A DNA stretch of 64,000 bases from the NCBI GenBank assembly GCA_902506225.1, contig LR733345.1, positions 992,001-1,056,000 on the forward strand. The letters run 5' to 3'. The translations under genes were made by a program, and so were the position numbers. The notes beneath the pieces were generated by a model. It did not search any database. It was not told the origin of the DNA and saw nothing but the letters and a program-made list of their open reading frames with translations. This document shows positions 52,104 to 61,621 of the stretch, piece by piece. The DNA is from Faucicola sp902506225 (GTDB lineage: Bacteria > Pseudomonadota > Gammaproteobacteria > Pseudomonadales > Moraxellaceae). Every line of letters starts with the position of its first letter. Within the stretch, counting starts at the first letter, position 1.

Positions 52104-52823
52104 ATGAATATTTTGCTCGGTATATTGTTGACTGTATTGATAAGCTTTTTGGTGTATCGATGGATAAGGCTGGCTTGGTATAAACTCCATGACATGGCAG
52201 GTATTGAGGTCGGTATGTCTCAATATTCTGTGCCGCCCACAGCATCACTGGCAAAACCGAAAACCATGCGCTTGGCGTACCAATCAAACCTGCCAATTCC
52301 CAATACCTTCGGTAGTGATAGCCGCTTTGAGTTGATGCCACGTGCTAGCAAACATGCGCGCGACAAAAAATGGTTTAAAGCAAAAAATCAACAACCGCGA
52401 TTATCTTCACCTTCGATTTTAGGCATTGATGGCGCGTCAATTGAACGTATGCCAACCGCTGCCGTGATGCTGCTGGATACCATCCATGACAAACTCATTC
52501 GTTATCAGGCGTGGCAACGTGACCAAAGCCAGTCAGTCAACCAACCAGACCACCCAACCCAATGGTTGACTGAAAATAAGTTTGTGGTCAATCGCTTGAT
52601 TGAGCAGACGATTCCTGAAGCTGTACACCAGTATGACCAAATTGCCAAATATCATCCCAGTCAGCTCAATCAAAAAATTCAGGGTGAAATGACCGCAGGC
52701 GATATGCTCATTGAGGTATTGGCTCGGGTCAATCTGCAATTAGATGAATTGCTCAATGAGATGTTTCATGAAGTCAGCCAGCAATTTGCGTCAACTTACC
52801 GCTATGTCAAAAATCGCACGTAG
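52104..52823 (+). CDS. Single-pass membrane protein of unknown function
   Basis: The 239-residue product has an N-terminal transmembrane segment (ILLGILLTVLISFLVYRWI) and a mostly polar cytoplasmic or periplasmic region. The C-terminal half is helical (VNRLIEQTIPEAVHQYDQIAKYHPSQLNQKIQGEMTAGDMLIEVL). No family was recognised. It ends 32 bp before a strong bidirectional terminator shared with rluB. Confidence 0.65.
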   Translation: MNILLGILLTVLISFLVYRWIRLAWYKLHDMAGIEVGMSQYSVPPTASLAKPKTMRLAYQSNLPIPNTFGSDSRFELMPRASKHARDKKWFKAKNQQPRLSSPSILGIDGASIERMPTAAVMLLDTIHDKLIRYQAWQRDQSQSVNQPDHPTQWLTENKFVVNRLIEQTIPEAVHQYDQIAKYHPSQLNQKIQGEMTAGDMLIEVLARVNLQLDELLNEMFHEVSQQFASTYRYVKNRT

Positions 52824-52855
52824 TTGATGGTAGATTATCATTGGTAGATTAACAT

Positions 52856-52888
52856 AAAAAAAGCGTATCAAATGGATACGCTTTTTTT
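52856..52888. terminator. Bidirectional intrinsic terminator
   Basis: A 14-bp perfect stem AAAAAAAGCGTATC / GATACGCTTTTTTT with a 5-nt loop lies between the convergent unknown gene and rluB. Confidence 0.9.
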
Positions 52889-52918
52889 GTAAGTTGCTTT
52901 TTATGAGTTTTATAGCAG

Positions 52919-53782
52919 TTAGCTGCTTCTTTTTTCTTTATCGCGGCGTAAGTGATGACCCCCACGGCGCGCTTTCAGCGGTTTTTTCTCAAAGCGTTCT
53001 TGGCGGCGTTTGGCAATACCATAAAGCCCTGTGCCTTGGCGCGGGCGAATGTTGACAAGCCCTGCTAAGGTGTCAATCTCACGCCGATCTAACTCAAGGT
53101 AGCGACCCGTGCGAAGCTCCCTTGGGAGACTGACAGAGCCGTAACGGATACGCAGTAATCGGCTTACTTTTAAGCCTTGCGATTCAAATAAGCGGCGTAC
53201 TTCACGATTGCGACCTTCTTTGAGTTTGACTTGGTACCATTTGTTGATACCTTCACCGCCTTTTTCAACGATGTCATCAAACTGTGCCATACCATCTTCT
53301 AGCATGACACCACGTTTGAGATTTAAGATAATCTCAGGGGTGACTTCGCCCATCACACGCACCGCATATTCGCGCTCTATTTCATTTGATGGGTGCATCA
53401 GACGGTGAGCCAGTTCACCATCATTGGTAAATAGCAATAAACCTGTTGAGTTGATGTCCAACCGACCCACCATTACCCAGCGGTCATGATTTAGGGGTGG
53501 CAAGCGCTCAAACACCGTGGGACGACCTTCTGGGTCATGGGCTGAGCAAATTTCGCCTTCTGGCTTGTAATACATCAAGATACGGCGGCGTTTTTCGTTT
53601 TCTGCGGTATAGCGTAGCAAACGTCCATCGACTCGGATTTCATCGCCCTGTCCGACACGGTCACCAATGGTAGCGACAGTGCCGTTAACACTGACGCGGC
53701 CTTCGCGAATCACATCTTCCATTTGGCGGCGCGAACCTAAGCCTAAACGGGCGAGGGCTTTTTGCAGTTTTTCGTCTTTCAT
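52919..53782 (-). CDS. rluB: 23S rRNA pseudouridine synthase RluB
   Basis: RluB makes pseudouridine 2605 in the 23S rRNA peptidyl-transferase region. The 287-residue protein has an S4 RNA-binding domain (KLQKALARLGLGSRRQMEDVIREGRVSVNG), the catalytic aspartate in VGRLDINSTGLLLFTNDG (Asp109) and REYAVRV. The very basic tail (RQERFEKKPLKARRGGHHLRRDKEK) is typical. In many relatives it directly follows scpB; here a plus-strand gene intervenes. Confidence 0.92.
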   Translation of the reverse strand: MKDEKLQKALARLGLGSRRQMEDVIREGRVSVNGTVATIGDRVGQGDEIRVDGRLLRYTAENEKRRRILMYYKPEGEICSAHDPEGRPTVFERLPPLNHDRWVMVGRLDINSTGLLLFTNDGELAHRLMHPSNEIEREYAVRVMGEVTPEIILNLKRGVMLEDGMAQFDDIVEKGGEGINKWYQVKLKEGRNREVRRLFESQGLKVSRLLRIRYGSVSLPRELRTGRYLELDRREIDTLAGLVNIRPRQGTGLYGIAKRRQERFEKKPLKARRGGHHLRRDKEKRSS

Positions 53783-54016
53783 TCAATAATCCTTTAATAG
53801 GTAGCAACATTTCACAATGTTGTGCTAGCATGAAACTTCATGCTTGTGCCTATTGTAGGACAAGCGATGGTTGAATGCTAGTATAAACTCATGTGGCTAA
53901 ATTTTAACCAGTATTTTAACCAAAAATTTAACATAAATAATGTCACATTGTAAAAATTATTTTACGTTATAATTATCGACATAAGTGAATCAATACAACT
54001 ATAAGGAACAATAGCA

Positions 54017-54715
54017 ATGAAAGGGCAAATAGCCAATTTCTCGCCGCAACATGGTCAAGGTATCATCATGGGGGAGGACGGCAAAAATTACCCATTTACT
54101 AGCCAACAATGGCAACAAGCCACGGCACCGATGGCAGGACAACAAGTAGAATTTAGTGTCGATGCGCAGGGTTATGCAGTAGCAGTTGTCGGCCTTGCCG
54201 CAGTCAATGCAATCAATCTAAATAAACCGATAGATAGCACGATTGCGCCCATCCCTCACGGCTATACAGACAACCCTACAACTGCTCACTATGGTCAAGT
54301 TACTCACACAGCGGGTATGAATGCCGTCAATCCAGCATGGGCGATTGAAGAAAATTATGGCTTTTTTGATTGGGTTAAAAAAAGTCTCAGCAATTATGCC
54401 AATTTTAAAGGGCGTGCTAGACGTAAAGAATATTGGTATTTTTATTTGGCGTGGTTCATGTTGTATCTGGGTGGGGCAATCATCGATTATATGATTGGTA
54501 CTGAGGGCATTGTGGCGGGGCTCATTTCTTTGGCGTTGCTGATTCCCAATATTGCAGTCGGTGTTCGCCGTTTACATGATGTTAATAAATCAGGTTGGTG
54601 GATGCTAATTGCCTTTATCCCCATCATTGGCGGGATTATGCTACTGGTGTGGTATTGCACAGATACCAAGCCGAATGTCAACCAGTGGGGCGCCCCCGCT
54701 CGCCGCTTGCCTTAA
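54017..54715 (+). CDS. DUF805 membrane protein with N-terminal cold-shock-like domain
   Basis: This 232-residue protein joins two domains. Residues 1-60 (MKGQIANFSPQHGQGIIMGEDGKNYPFT ... VEFSVDAQGYAV) resemble a cold-shock/OB fold without the standard RNP motifs. The C-terminal 125 residues are a DUF805 domain: FFDWVKKSLSNYANFKGRARRKEYWYF, then three to four transmembrane helices and RRLHDVNKSGWWMLI. A terminator follows it. It is read opposite to, and sits between, scpB and rluB. The function is unknown. Confidence 0.85.
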   Translation: MKGQIANFSPQHGQGIIMGEDGKNYPFTSQQWQQATAPMAGQQVEFSVDAQGYAVAVVGLAAVNAINLNKPIDSTIAPIPHGYTDNPTTAHYGQVTHTAGMNAVNPAWAIEENYGFFDWVKKSLSNYANFKGRARRKEYWYFYLAWFMLYLGGAIIDYMIGTEGIVAGLISLALLIPNIAVGVRRLHDVNKSGWWMLIAFIPIIGGIMLLVWYCTDTKPNVNQWGAPARRLP

Positions 54716-54754
54716 TGCATTCTTGATGCAGGGTCCTTAAACAGGTTCTTTAAG

Positions 54755-54779
54755 AAGCTGCCCAGTCGGCAGCTTTTTT
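54755..54779. terminator. Intrinsic terminator between DUF805 gene and scpB
   Basis: An 8-bp perfect stem AAGCTGCC / GGCAGCTT with a 5-nt loop is followed by TTTTTA. It serves the plus-strand DUF805 gene and overlaps the end of scpB. Confidence 0.8.
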
Positions 54780-55323
54780 ATATCTCAAGCTGTTGCACAT
54801 CAGGTAGCTTTGGCAAATCTTGCAAGCTTTTAAGCCCAAAGGCGGCTAAAAACGCTGGGGTGGTATGCAGTAGTGCAGGACGTCCCAGCGTATCGCGAAA
54901 ACCTTGCTCAATAATCCAGCCCTTATCAAATAGTTGCCGTAAAATATTGCTTGATACAGTCACGCCACGAATTTGCTCAATATCGCCACGCGTCACCGGT
55001 TGTTTATAAGCAATCACACTTAACGTCTCTAATAGTGCTTGGCTTAAGGTTTCTTGACGCTGGGGAAAAACTTGCTGAATCAGCGGGCTAAAGTCATTGG
55101 CGATTTGCAATCGGTAGCCGCTCGCGGTATCCGCTAAGGTTAACGCGCCTTGTGATAAACGCTGCTGCAAGACCGTGAGCGCCATGCTCAGTTGGTTTGG
55201 GTTAATCGATAGCCAGTGACATAGCTGTTTGGCAGTAATCGGGGTTTCTGAGGCATGTAAAATCGCTTCGATAGATTTGCTATGCTGCTGGGCAAGCTGA
55301 TGTTGTTGGTTAAAATCGGTCAT
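54778..55323 (-). CDS. scpB: Segregation and condensation protein B
   Basis: ScpB pairs with ScpA and SMC in chromosome condensation. The 181-residue winged-helix protein shows SIEAILHASETPITAKQLCHWL, then TLSVIAYKQPVTRGDIEQIRGV and ILRQLFDKGWI, GLRDTLGRPAL-like and LHTTPAFLAAFGLKSLQDLPKL, all typical. The start MTDFNQQH overlaps the scpA stop (ATGA), indicating coupling; a longer frame is not required. Confidence 0.93.
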   Translation of the reverse strand: MTDFNQQHQLAQQHSKSIEAILHASETPITAKQLCHWLSINPNQLSMALTVLQQRLSQGALTLADTASGYRLQIANDFSPLIQQVFPQRQETLSQALLETLSVIAYKQPVTRGDIEQIRGVTVSSNILRQLFDKGWIIEQGFRDTLGRPALLHTTPAFLAAFGLKSLQDLPKLPDVQQLEI

Positions 55324-56108
55324 GACGATGCCCATATCAAGGTTAGTTCGCTTACATCGGAAGATTCGTCATCGTCTTGTGCGACAAATTTTAGCATCCG
55401 CTGTTTGGCTAATTCCAAAATGGCGACAAAACTCACCACCACACCCAGTTTACCTTGTGATTTATCTAATATGTCGTGGAAAGTGCCTTGACCACGACTT
55501 GCCAACATATGGCTAATGCTTGCCATACGCTCTGCCAAAGGCACGATATCAGCTTTGACATGGTGCATTTGGTAATCGGGTTTTAGCTGCATTTTGATTA
55601 AACTGTCGGCAAGCAGGGTGGCAGGATAGGGTGCAATCTCTTTGGCTAATATATCAGGACTTGGCAAACTGGCATATGCCAAAAACACATCGCGCTCAAG
55701 CCGCATTAACGCATCGATACGCTGACTGGCGTGTTTGATTTGGGCGTATTGTTCAAGTCTGTCAATCAGCTGCTTGGTGGGGTTTTTTTCATCTTCTGGC
55801 AGTTGGGGGCTTGGTAGTAACAATTCGCTTTTGATAGCAATTAAGGTACTTGCCATCAGCAAATAATCGCCTGCCAACTCAAAATGATTGTCATCCAACT
55901 CATCAATATAAGTCAGGTACTGCTCGGTAATCGGCAAAATCGCTGTGGTGGTGATATCAAAATTATTTTTTTTGACCAAGTACAACAAAAAATCCAGCGG
56001 ACCTTCAAACTGCTCTAGCCAAATGGCAAAGGCTTCGGGCGGAATATAAAGGTCTTCGGGCAGACTTTGAACAGGCGTCTCAAAAATTCGAATGGCTAAA
56101 TTGGTCAC
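55320..56108 (-). CDS. scpA: Segregation and condensation protein A
   Basis: ScpA is the kleisin that closes the SMC ring. About 262 residues follow a GTG start (VTNLAIRIFET) that overlaps the upstream gene's stop (TAGTG); a longer frame would run into that gene. FEGPLDFLLYLVKKNNFDITTTAILPITEQYL is the N-terminal SMC-binding part, and the C-terminal winged helix includes GQGTFHDILDKSQGKLGVVVSFVAILELAKQRML. Confidence 0.92.
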   Translation of the reverse strand: MTNLAIRIFETPVQSLPEDLYIPPEAFAIWLEQFEGPLDFLLYLVKKNNFDITTTAILPITEQYLTYIDELDDNHFELAGDYLLMASTLIAIKSELLLPSPQLPEDEKNPTKQLIDRLEQYAQIKHASQRIDALMRLERDVFLAYASLPSPDILAKEIAPYPATLLADSLIKMQLKPDYQMHHVKADIVPLAERMASISHMLASRGQGTFHDILDKSQGKLGVVVSFVAILELAKQRMLKFVAQDDDESSDVSELTLIWASS

Positions 56109-56713
56109 TACTGTCGAACCGCCACAAACAATCCGGCCCCAATTGATAGGGTAGAGCACAGATAGTTGCTGTCTTGTTCAAAGGCTGCCAAAAACGCTGC
56201 TACTTCATCGGCATGAGAAATGACATTATCGACAATTAGCATATCGCCAAAGGTGAGCAATCGCTTAAAGTCAGTCACATAGTCACCATAAAACCTACGC
56301 TCTGCATCCAAGAAAATCACATCAAAATGGGCGGTCGACTGACGTAAAAAATCCTTCGCATCGACTTGTTGTAGTGTGATATTGTGGTCAAACTGCAAGG
56401 TACGCAGGTGATTGCGAGCAGTTAGTAATCGCCATTCGTCAATATCAATCGATATCAATGTGGCAGCATCCGCGGTATTGGCGCGATTGATTTGGGCTAA
56501 CGCATAACCTAGCCATAGCGTAGAATAGCCCGTTGATGTGCCAATTTCTAATATATTTTCAGCCCGCTTACTGATAACCAGACTGGCAAGAAACTCGGCT
56601 GAATCAGGCTCAAGGTGGCGATGTCGGTTGAGACGGTTGGGCTGCGCATCGTCAAAGGCTTTATCGATTTGATAAAGCCTATCGGTGTAGGCTTTAAAGT
56701 GTGCAAATGACAT
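56108..56713 (-). CDS. O-methyltransferase (SAM-dependent, family 3)
   Basis: This 201-residue class I methyltransferase has the SAM motifs ENILEIGTSTGYSTLWLGYAL and TLISIDIDEWRLLTARNHL, and the metal-binding/Asp region HFDVIFLDAERRFYGDY with DNVISHADE. Catechol- or caffeoyl-CoA-type family 3 enzymes share this layout; the substrate is unknown. The start is MSFAHFKAY, 10 nt after the trpS stop; 15 further upstream codons overlap trpS. Confidence 0.88.
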   Translation of the reverse strand: MSFAHFKAYTDRLYQIDKAFDDAQPNRLNRHRHLEPDSAEFLASLVISKRAENILEIGTSTGYSTLWLGYALAQINRANTADAATLISIDIDEWRLLTARNHLRTLQFDHNITLQQVDAKDFLRQSTAHFDVIFLDAERRFYGDYVTDFKRLLTFGDMLIVDNVISHADEVAAFLAAFEQDSNYLCSTLSIGAGLFVAVRQ

Positions 56714-56723
56714 GAGTGACTCG

Positions 56724-57815
56724 TTATTTTTTGAGTTTGGCAAGGGGTTTGATACCAATGGCTTTTCGTACTTTTTCTAGGCGTTTGCGCGCATCACGGC
56801 GGGCTTTTTCTGCGCCCATTTGTAGGATTTCTTCCAATTCTTTTGGATTCGCCATCAATTCATTGTAACGAGCCCGGAAAGGGGCAATTTCGCTATTAAT
56901 TTTTTCAAACAACACTTCTTTGGCATCGCCCCAAGCGATACCTTGCTCAAAACGTTGACGCAGTAGTTGTTGTTCTTCCGCGCTAGCGAATGCACGATAA
57001 ATCTCAAAAATCGTGGATTCATCGGGGTTTTTGGGTTCTTCTGGCAATTGTGAATTGGTGACAATACGCATGATGGCTTTTCGCAGCGCTTTTTCACCGT
57101 CTACTTGCGACTGATTTGATGAAGGGTCGCCAAATAACGGAATGGTATTGCCATAGCTTTTTGACATTTTACGACCATCAAGCCCCGTCAGTAGCGGCGT
57201 ATCATCATCTACCATGGCTTCGGGCAGTACAAAAATCGGTTTTTCTGGGTCACAATAGCGAAAATTAAAAGTACCTGCTATATCACGTGCCATCTCGATA
57301 TGCTGGATTTGGTCTTTCCCCACAGGGACATGGGTGGCATTGAACATCAAAATATCCGCGGCCATTAGCACAGGATAACTAAATAATCCCATCGAAATGC
57401 CAAAATCAGGGTCAGTGTCTGGCGTTTCACGGTTAGCATCTACGGCGGCTTTGTAGGCGTGCGCACGGTTCATCAAACCTTTAGCACAGTTACAGTTGAG
57501 CACCCAAGTTAGCTCTGGAATTTCGATAATATCCGACTGGCGGTAAAACACCACGCGCTCAGGGTCGAGACCACAGGCAAGCCACGTTGCGGCAATTGCT
57601 TTGGTTGATGCATGAATCGCCTCAGGGTCATGGCATTTGATAAGTGCGTGCAAATCCGCCAAGAAAAAATAAGCATCGCTTTCTCCCGTACTGGCGCCTT
57701 GTATCGCCGATTGTATGGCTGGACGAATGGCACCGACGTAGTTGCCAAGATGGGGAATACCACTGGTGGTAATACCGGTTAAAATGCGGCGCGGCGCGGC
57801 TGTTTTATCATTCAT
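56724..57815 (-). CDS. trpS: Tryptophanyl-tRNA synthetase
   Basis: This class I aminoacyl-tRNA synthetase charges tRNA-Trp. At 363 residues it has the HIGH-equivalent TSGIPHLGNYVGAI, the KMSKS loop in GLDGRKMSKSYGNTIPLF, and HVPVGKDQIQHIEMARDIA between. The start is the ATG of MNDKTAAPRR; eight more in-frame codons upstream are unsupported. It is the first gene of the trpS - methyltransferase - scpA - scpB operon. Confidence 0.95.
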   Translation of the reverse strand: MNDKTAAPRRILTGITTSGIPHLGNYVGAIRPAIQSAIQGASTGESDAYFFLADLHALIKCHDPEAIHASTKAIAATWLACGLDPERVVFYRQSDIIEIPELTWVLNCNCAKGLMNRAHAYKAAVDANRETPDTDPDFGISMGLFSYPVLMAADILMFNATHVPVGKDQIQHIEMARDIAGTFNFRYCDPEKPIFVLPEAMVDDDTPLLTGLDGRKMSKSYGNTIPLFGDPSSNQSQVDGEKALRKAIMRIVTNSQLPEEPKNPDESTIFEIYRAFASAEEQQLLRQRFEQGIAWGDAKEVLFEKINSEIAPFRARYNELMANPKELEEILQMGAEKARRDARKRLEKVRKAIGIKPLAKLKK

Positions 57816-57942
57816 GTTCAAGATTCCAAACAAAAGCAAAAAAAATACAAAATAGGCAAAAAAATTGTCCGTTAGTATAGCGGTTTTTGTCTACAAATTC
57901 ATGCCAAAAATTGGCTGAGCCACATGACTCGCATGAGCAAAA

Positions 57943-59055
57943 TTAGCGGTAATAGCGGATACCGGTAGGCTGGGTTTTATAGCGCCGATGAAACCACATG
58001 TATTGGGTCGGGTCGATACGGATATAATTTTCTAATAGCTGATTGATGCGTTTGGCATCCGCTAATTCATCTTCGGTTGGGTAGTTGTCAATGACAGGCG
58101 AGAAGATGATGTGATAATGCGGTTTGCGACCTTTTGGCATCTCATCTGGGGTTTCCCGATAAAAATGCAATATCATCACCGCAGGTGGATTGGCTTTATT
58201 GCCCAGTTTTGCCATGCGACGTGGTGCAGTCAAAGTGGCAGCGGGTACCCCAAAAAAATCTGCCATCACGCCTTGTTTAAGCCCAAAATCTTGGTCGGGG
58301 GTGATCCATACCACATGGTTGTCTTTGAGATTTTTGGCAAAATGGCGCATATCACGATGACTGATTTGGTCGCTATAAACCTTTGAGCGAGCGTTAAAAA
58401 TAAACCAATCAAGCAGCGCATTGTTTTGCGGTCGATACACCACATCCAGCGGGGTAAACATGGTGGTCAGCCGTCCACCCAAATCGAGCAAAGTCGAATG
58501 GATACCGAGTAAAATCACCGCTTTACCTTGCGATTGGGCATTTTTGACATGTTGCAGCCCTGATACAGTGACGCAGCGGGTAAATACATCAGGTCGGTAC
58601 CACGCACAAAGGCTTTCAAACACACCCACACCTGCATTGATAAAAATCTTCTCTGCCATCTCTAAACGCTGATCTTCGCTAAGCTCTGGAAACGCCAATG
58701 ACAGATTGGTCAAAGTATCGGCTCTGCGGCTCTTAATCAGTCCAAATAACAATTTTCCCAAAAAATGACCGATTTTAAATTGATAGCGCAACGGCAAATA
58801 AATCAATGGCAAAATCAGCGCGACCCCAAGCCAAATCCCCCAATATTGCGGCAACAAAAACTGCCACTGAAAAGGCTTACGCGCTGTACGGTTATTTGAT
58901 TGCAGTTTTTGCAACTCGCTTACCTTTGGCATGCCTTCAAGTGTTACGGTTGACTGATACAGCAGATTGGCATCGGCATTACTGGCAGTATCAACCGGGG
59001 GCGTTTTAGCTGTTGGGTCAAACATTTGGGGCTTATGATTTTGGGTTGGTTTCAT
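57943..59055 (-). CDS. Lipid A acyltransferase, LpxL/LpxM (HtrB/MsbB) family
   Basis: This inner-membrane enzyme adds a secondary acyl chain to lipid A or its precursor. The 370-residue protein has an N-terminal soluble segment of about 70 residues, a membrane anchor (WGIWLGVALILPLIYLPL), and the catalytic HxxxxD in LLGIHSTLLDLGGRL (about His200). The block RDMRHFAKNLKDNHVVWITPDQDFGLKQGVMADFFGVPAATL is the family signature. Whether it acts as LpxL or LpxM cannot be decided. It is monocistronic. Confidence 0.88.
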   Translation of the reverse strand: MKPTQNHKPQMFDPTAKTPPVDTASNADANLLYQSTVTLEGMPKVSELQKLQSNNRTARKPFQWQFLLPQYWGIWLGVALILPLIYLPLRYQFKIGHFLGKLLFGLIKSRRADTLTNLSLAFPELSEDQRLEMAEKIFINAGVGVFESLCAWYRPDVFTRCVTVSGLQHVKNAQSQGKAVILLGIHSTLLDLGGRLTTMFTPLDVVYRPQNNALLDWFIFNARSKVYSDQISHRDMRHFAKNLKDNHVVWITPDQDFGLKQGVMADFFGVPAATLTAPRRMAKLGNKANPPAVMILHFYRETPDEMPKGRKPHYHIIFSPVIDNYPTEDELADAKRINQLLENYIRIDPTQYMWFHRRYKTQPTGIRYYR

Positions 59056-59427
59056 AGGGTATGTTTCATAAAAAAATACATAAAAAATGCGAAAATAAAT
59101 GCTGTAGCAGTGACTTGGATGATTAAGTTTGTAAAACTGGTCAAAAAATACGGGCTAAAATGTACAGGCTTTTAAGCTGATTGGGTCATTATACCAAACA
59201 ACGACGCGGGCTAAAGCCAGTAAATTTAGTATATATTGAGTAACAGGGATACATTGAATGACGAATGACCATTAATCCATGTTACAATTTGCAAAATATT
59301 ACAAAAAACTAGCAATTATTGTTTAACGTAATTACATGTTGATTTAGTTCCATTTAACACAATTGCTTTTTAATATACTTGCTTTTATCTCTATCCTAGG
59401 ATGATCTTCATATAAAAAGGAGTTGAC
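59056..59427. promoter_or_regulatory. cstA leader and upstream region with GGA motifs
   Basis: No gene was seen in this 372-bp region. TAATAT at 59371 is a possible -10. The predicted leader has a palindrome ATCCTAGGAT (59393-59402) containing GGA, and a second GGA inside the AAAAGGAG ribosome binding site at 59416-59422. Both match the A(N)GGA core of CsrA sites. E. coli CsrA represses cstA translation; the same is inferred here. Confidence 0.45.
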
Positions 59428-61536
59428 ATGCAGACAAATTCCGCAATGACAAGTAACTCCCCCATGCTATCAAAGATAGTATGGTTACTTGTTGCAATTA
59501 TTGGCGCAGTGGCATTAGGGACAATTGCCCTGCACCGCGGCGAAAGTATCAATGCCGTATGGCTTGTTGCCGCTGCCGTGTGTTCGTATAGCATTGCTTA
59601 TCGCTACTATAGTCTATTTATCGCCAAAAAAGTCTTTGAACTCAATCCCCGCCGCGTTACACCGGCTCACCGCCTAAAAGATGGCTTAGATTATGTGCCT
59701 ACCAATAAATACGTCTTATTTGGTCACCACTTTGCTGCGATTGCTGGGGCAGGTCCATTAGTCGGTCCTATCTTGGCGGCACAAATGGGTTATTTGCCAG
59801 GTACGCTATGGCTCATCATTGGGGTGGTATTTGCAGGTGCGGTACAAGATTTTACTGTACTATTTTTGTCCACTCGCCGTGATGGCAAATCACTGGGTGA
59901 AATGGCAAAAGACGAGCTGGGTACGTTTACAGGTATTACGGTGATGCTCGGTGCACTCGGCGTGATGGTCATCATTCTTGCAGTACTGGCACTAGTAGTC
60001 GTCAAAGCATTGGCGCACAGTCCTTGGGGGCTATTTACCATCGCGGCAACGATTCCTATCGCGCTACTAATGGGCATCTACATGCGCTATCTACGCCCAG
60101 GTAAAATCATGGAAGTGTCTATCATTGGCTTTGTGTTGATGATGGCGGCGATTGTATTTGGTGGCGATATTGCTAAAGACCCTGCGATGGCTGAATTGTT
60201 TACCTTGACAGGTACCCAGCTGACTTGGGCTTTGATGATTTATGGTGTGGTAGCATCAGTATTGCCTGTGTGGCTGCTGCTTGCGCCGCGTGATTATTTA
60301 TCAACTTTTTTAAAAATAGGGGTGATTGTAGGTTTGGCAGTGGCGATTATCTTTACCATGCCAGAGTTAAAAATGCCCGCGGTTACAAAATTTATCGATG
60401 GCACGGGTCCGGTATTTAAAGGTGGGTTATTTCCGTTCTTGTTTATTACCATTGCTTGTGGTGCTATCTCTGGTTTTCACGCGTTGGTATCGAGTGGTAC
60501 GACCCCAAAACTTGTGGATAATGAAGTAGATACTCGCGCCATTGGTTACGGTGGTATGCTCATGGAGTCGATGGTTGGTATCATGGCAATGATCTGTGCC
60601 ACCATTCTTGACCCTGGTATGTATTTTGCGATTAATGCGCCAGCAGCGCTTTTAGGTACAACCCCAGAGACAGCGGCAGCCGCTATCCAAAAATTGGGGT
60701 TTGTAATTACTCCCGATGCGCTTACGACACTAGCGCAGCAAGTGGGTGAGAGCTCCATTATCTCACGAACAGGTGGTGCACCGACCTTTGCAATTGGGAT
60801 GGCGCATATCCTGTCCTCTATCTTTGGTAGTACCGCGATGATGGGTTTTTGGTATCACTTTGCGATTTTATTTGAAGCCTTGTTTATTTTGACTGCAGTC
60901 GATGCAGGGACGCGTGCTTGTCGTTTTATGGTACAAGACACCATCGGCATCGTGGTGCCATCGGTACGTGGCTCAACCAATCTCGGCGTGCATTTGCTTG
61001 CGACCTTGATTGCAGTCGCTGCTTGGGGCTTCTTTGTCTACCAAGGCGTCATTGATCCCCTTGGCGGTATTAACTCATTGTGGCCGCTGTTTGGTATTGG
61101 TAACCAAATTTTGGCAGCCATGGCATTGACACTAGGTACTGCAGTTTTATTCAAAATGAAAAAACAAAAGTATGCTTGGGTCACTGTGGCACCCACGGTT
61201 TTCTTATTGGTTACCTGTCTGACGGCGGGTTGGCAAAAAATCTTCCATGAGAATCCAGCGATTGGTTTCTTAGCGCAAGCGCACAAATACAGTGCCGCGA
61301 TTGCCAAAGGTGAGGTGTTAAAACCTGCCAAAACCTTGGATGAGATGCAAACCATCGTATTCTCAAACTATGTGGATGCTGTGCTTTGTGGCTTCTTTAT
61401 GATTGTGTTGATTGTGATGATTTTTGGTACCATTCGCGCATTAAGAAAAGCCTTGGCAAGTGATAAACCTACCGTGGTTGAAGGTGAGGCGATTTATGAA
61501 GATCCAAAACCCTTGAATATTTCTGCACCGCATTAG
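59428..61536 (+). CDS. cstA: Carbon starvation protein CstA (peptide/pyruvate transporter)
   Basis: This 702-residue inner-membrane protein has about 16-18 transmembrane helices. Conserved blocks are GYVPTNKYVLFGHHFAAIAGAGPLVGPILAAQMGYLPGTLW-like, QDFTVLFLSTRRDGKSLGEMAKDELG, and GFHALVSSGTTPKLVDNE. CstA proteins import peptides and, in some bacteria, pyruvate. The start follows AAGGAG by 5 nt. It is paired with the small ybdD-like gene downstream. Confidence 0.93.
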   Translation: MQTNSAMTSNSPMLSKIVWLLVAIIGAVALGTIALHRGESINAVWLVAAAVCSYSIAYRYYSLFIAKKVFELNPRRVTPAHRLKDGLDYVPTNKYVLFGHHFAAIAGAGPLVGPILAAQMGYLPGTLWLIIGVVFAGAVQDFTVLFLSTRRDGKSLGEMAKDELGTFTGITVMLGALGVMVIILAVLALVVVKALAHSPWGLFTIAATIPIALLMGIYMRYLRPGKIMEVSIIGFVLMMAAIVFGGDIAKDPAMAELFTLTGTQLTWALMIYGVVASVLPVWLLLAPRDYLSTFLKIGVIVGLAVAIIFTMPELKMPAVTKFIDGTGPVFKGGLFPFLFITIACGAISGFHALVSSGTTPKLVDNEVDTRAIGYGGMLMESMVGIMAMICATILDPGMYFAINAPAALLGTTPETAAAAIQKLGFVITPDALTTLAQQVGESSIISRTGGAPTFAIGMAHILSSIFGSTAMMGFWYHFAILFEALFILTAVDAGTRACRFMVQDTIGIVVPSVRGSTNLGVHLLATLIAVAAWGFFVYQGVIDPLGGINSLWPLFGIGNQILAAMALTLGTAVLFKMKKQKYAWVTVAPTVFLLVTCLTAGWQKIFHENPAIGFLAQAHKYSAAIAKGEVLKPAKTLDEMQTIVFSNYVDAVLCGFFMIVLIVMIFGTIRALRKALASDKPTVVEGEAIYEDPKPLNISAPH

Positions 61537-61621
61537 TGAAAAATTAACAGTAATTGCACTTATATTGTGCAATTACTTGAGATTCACCAAAACCATGCTA
61601 CGCAGATAGAAGGAGAGTCAC

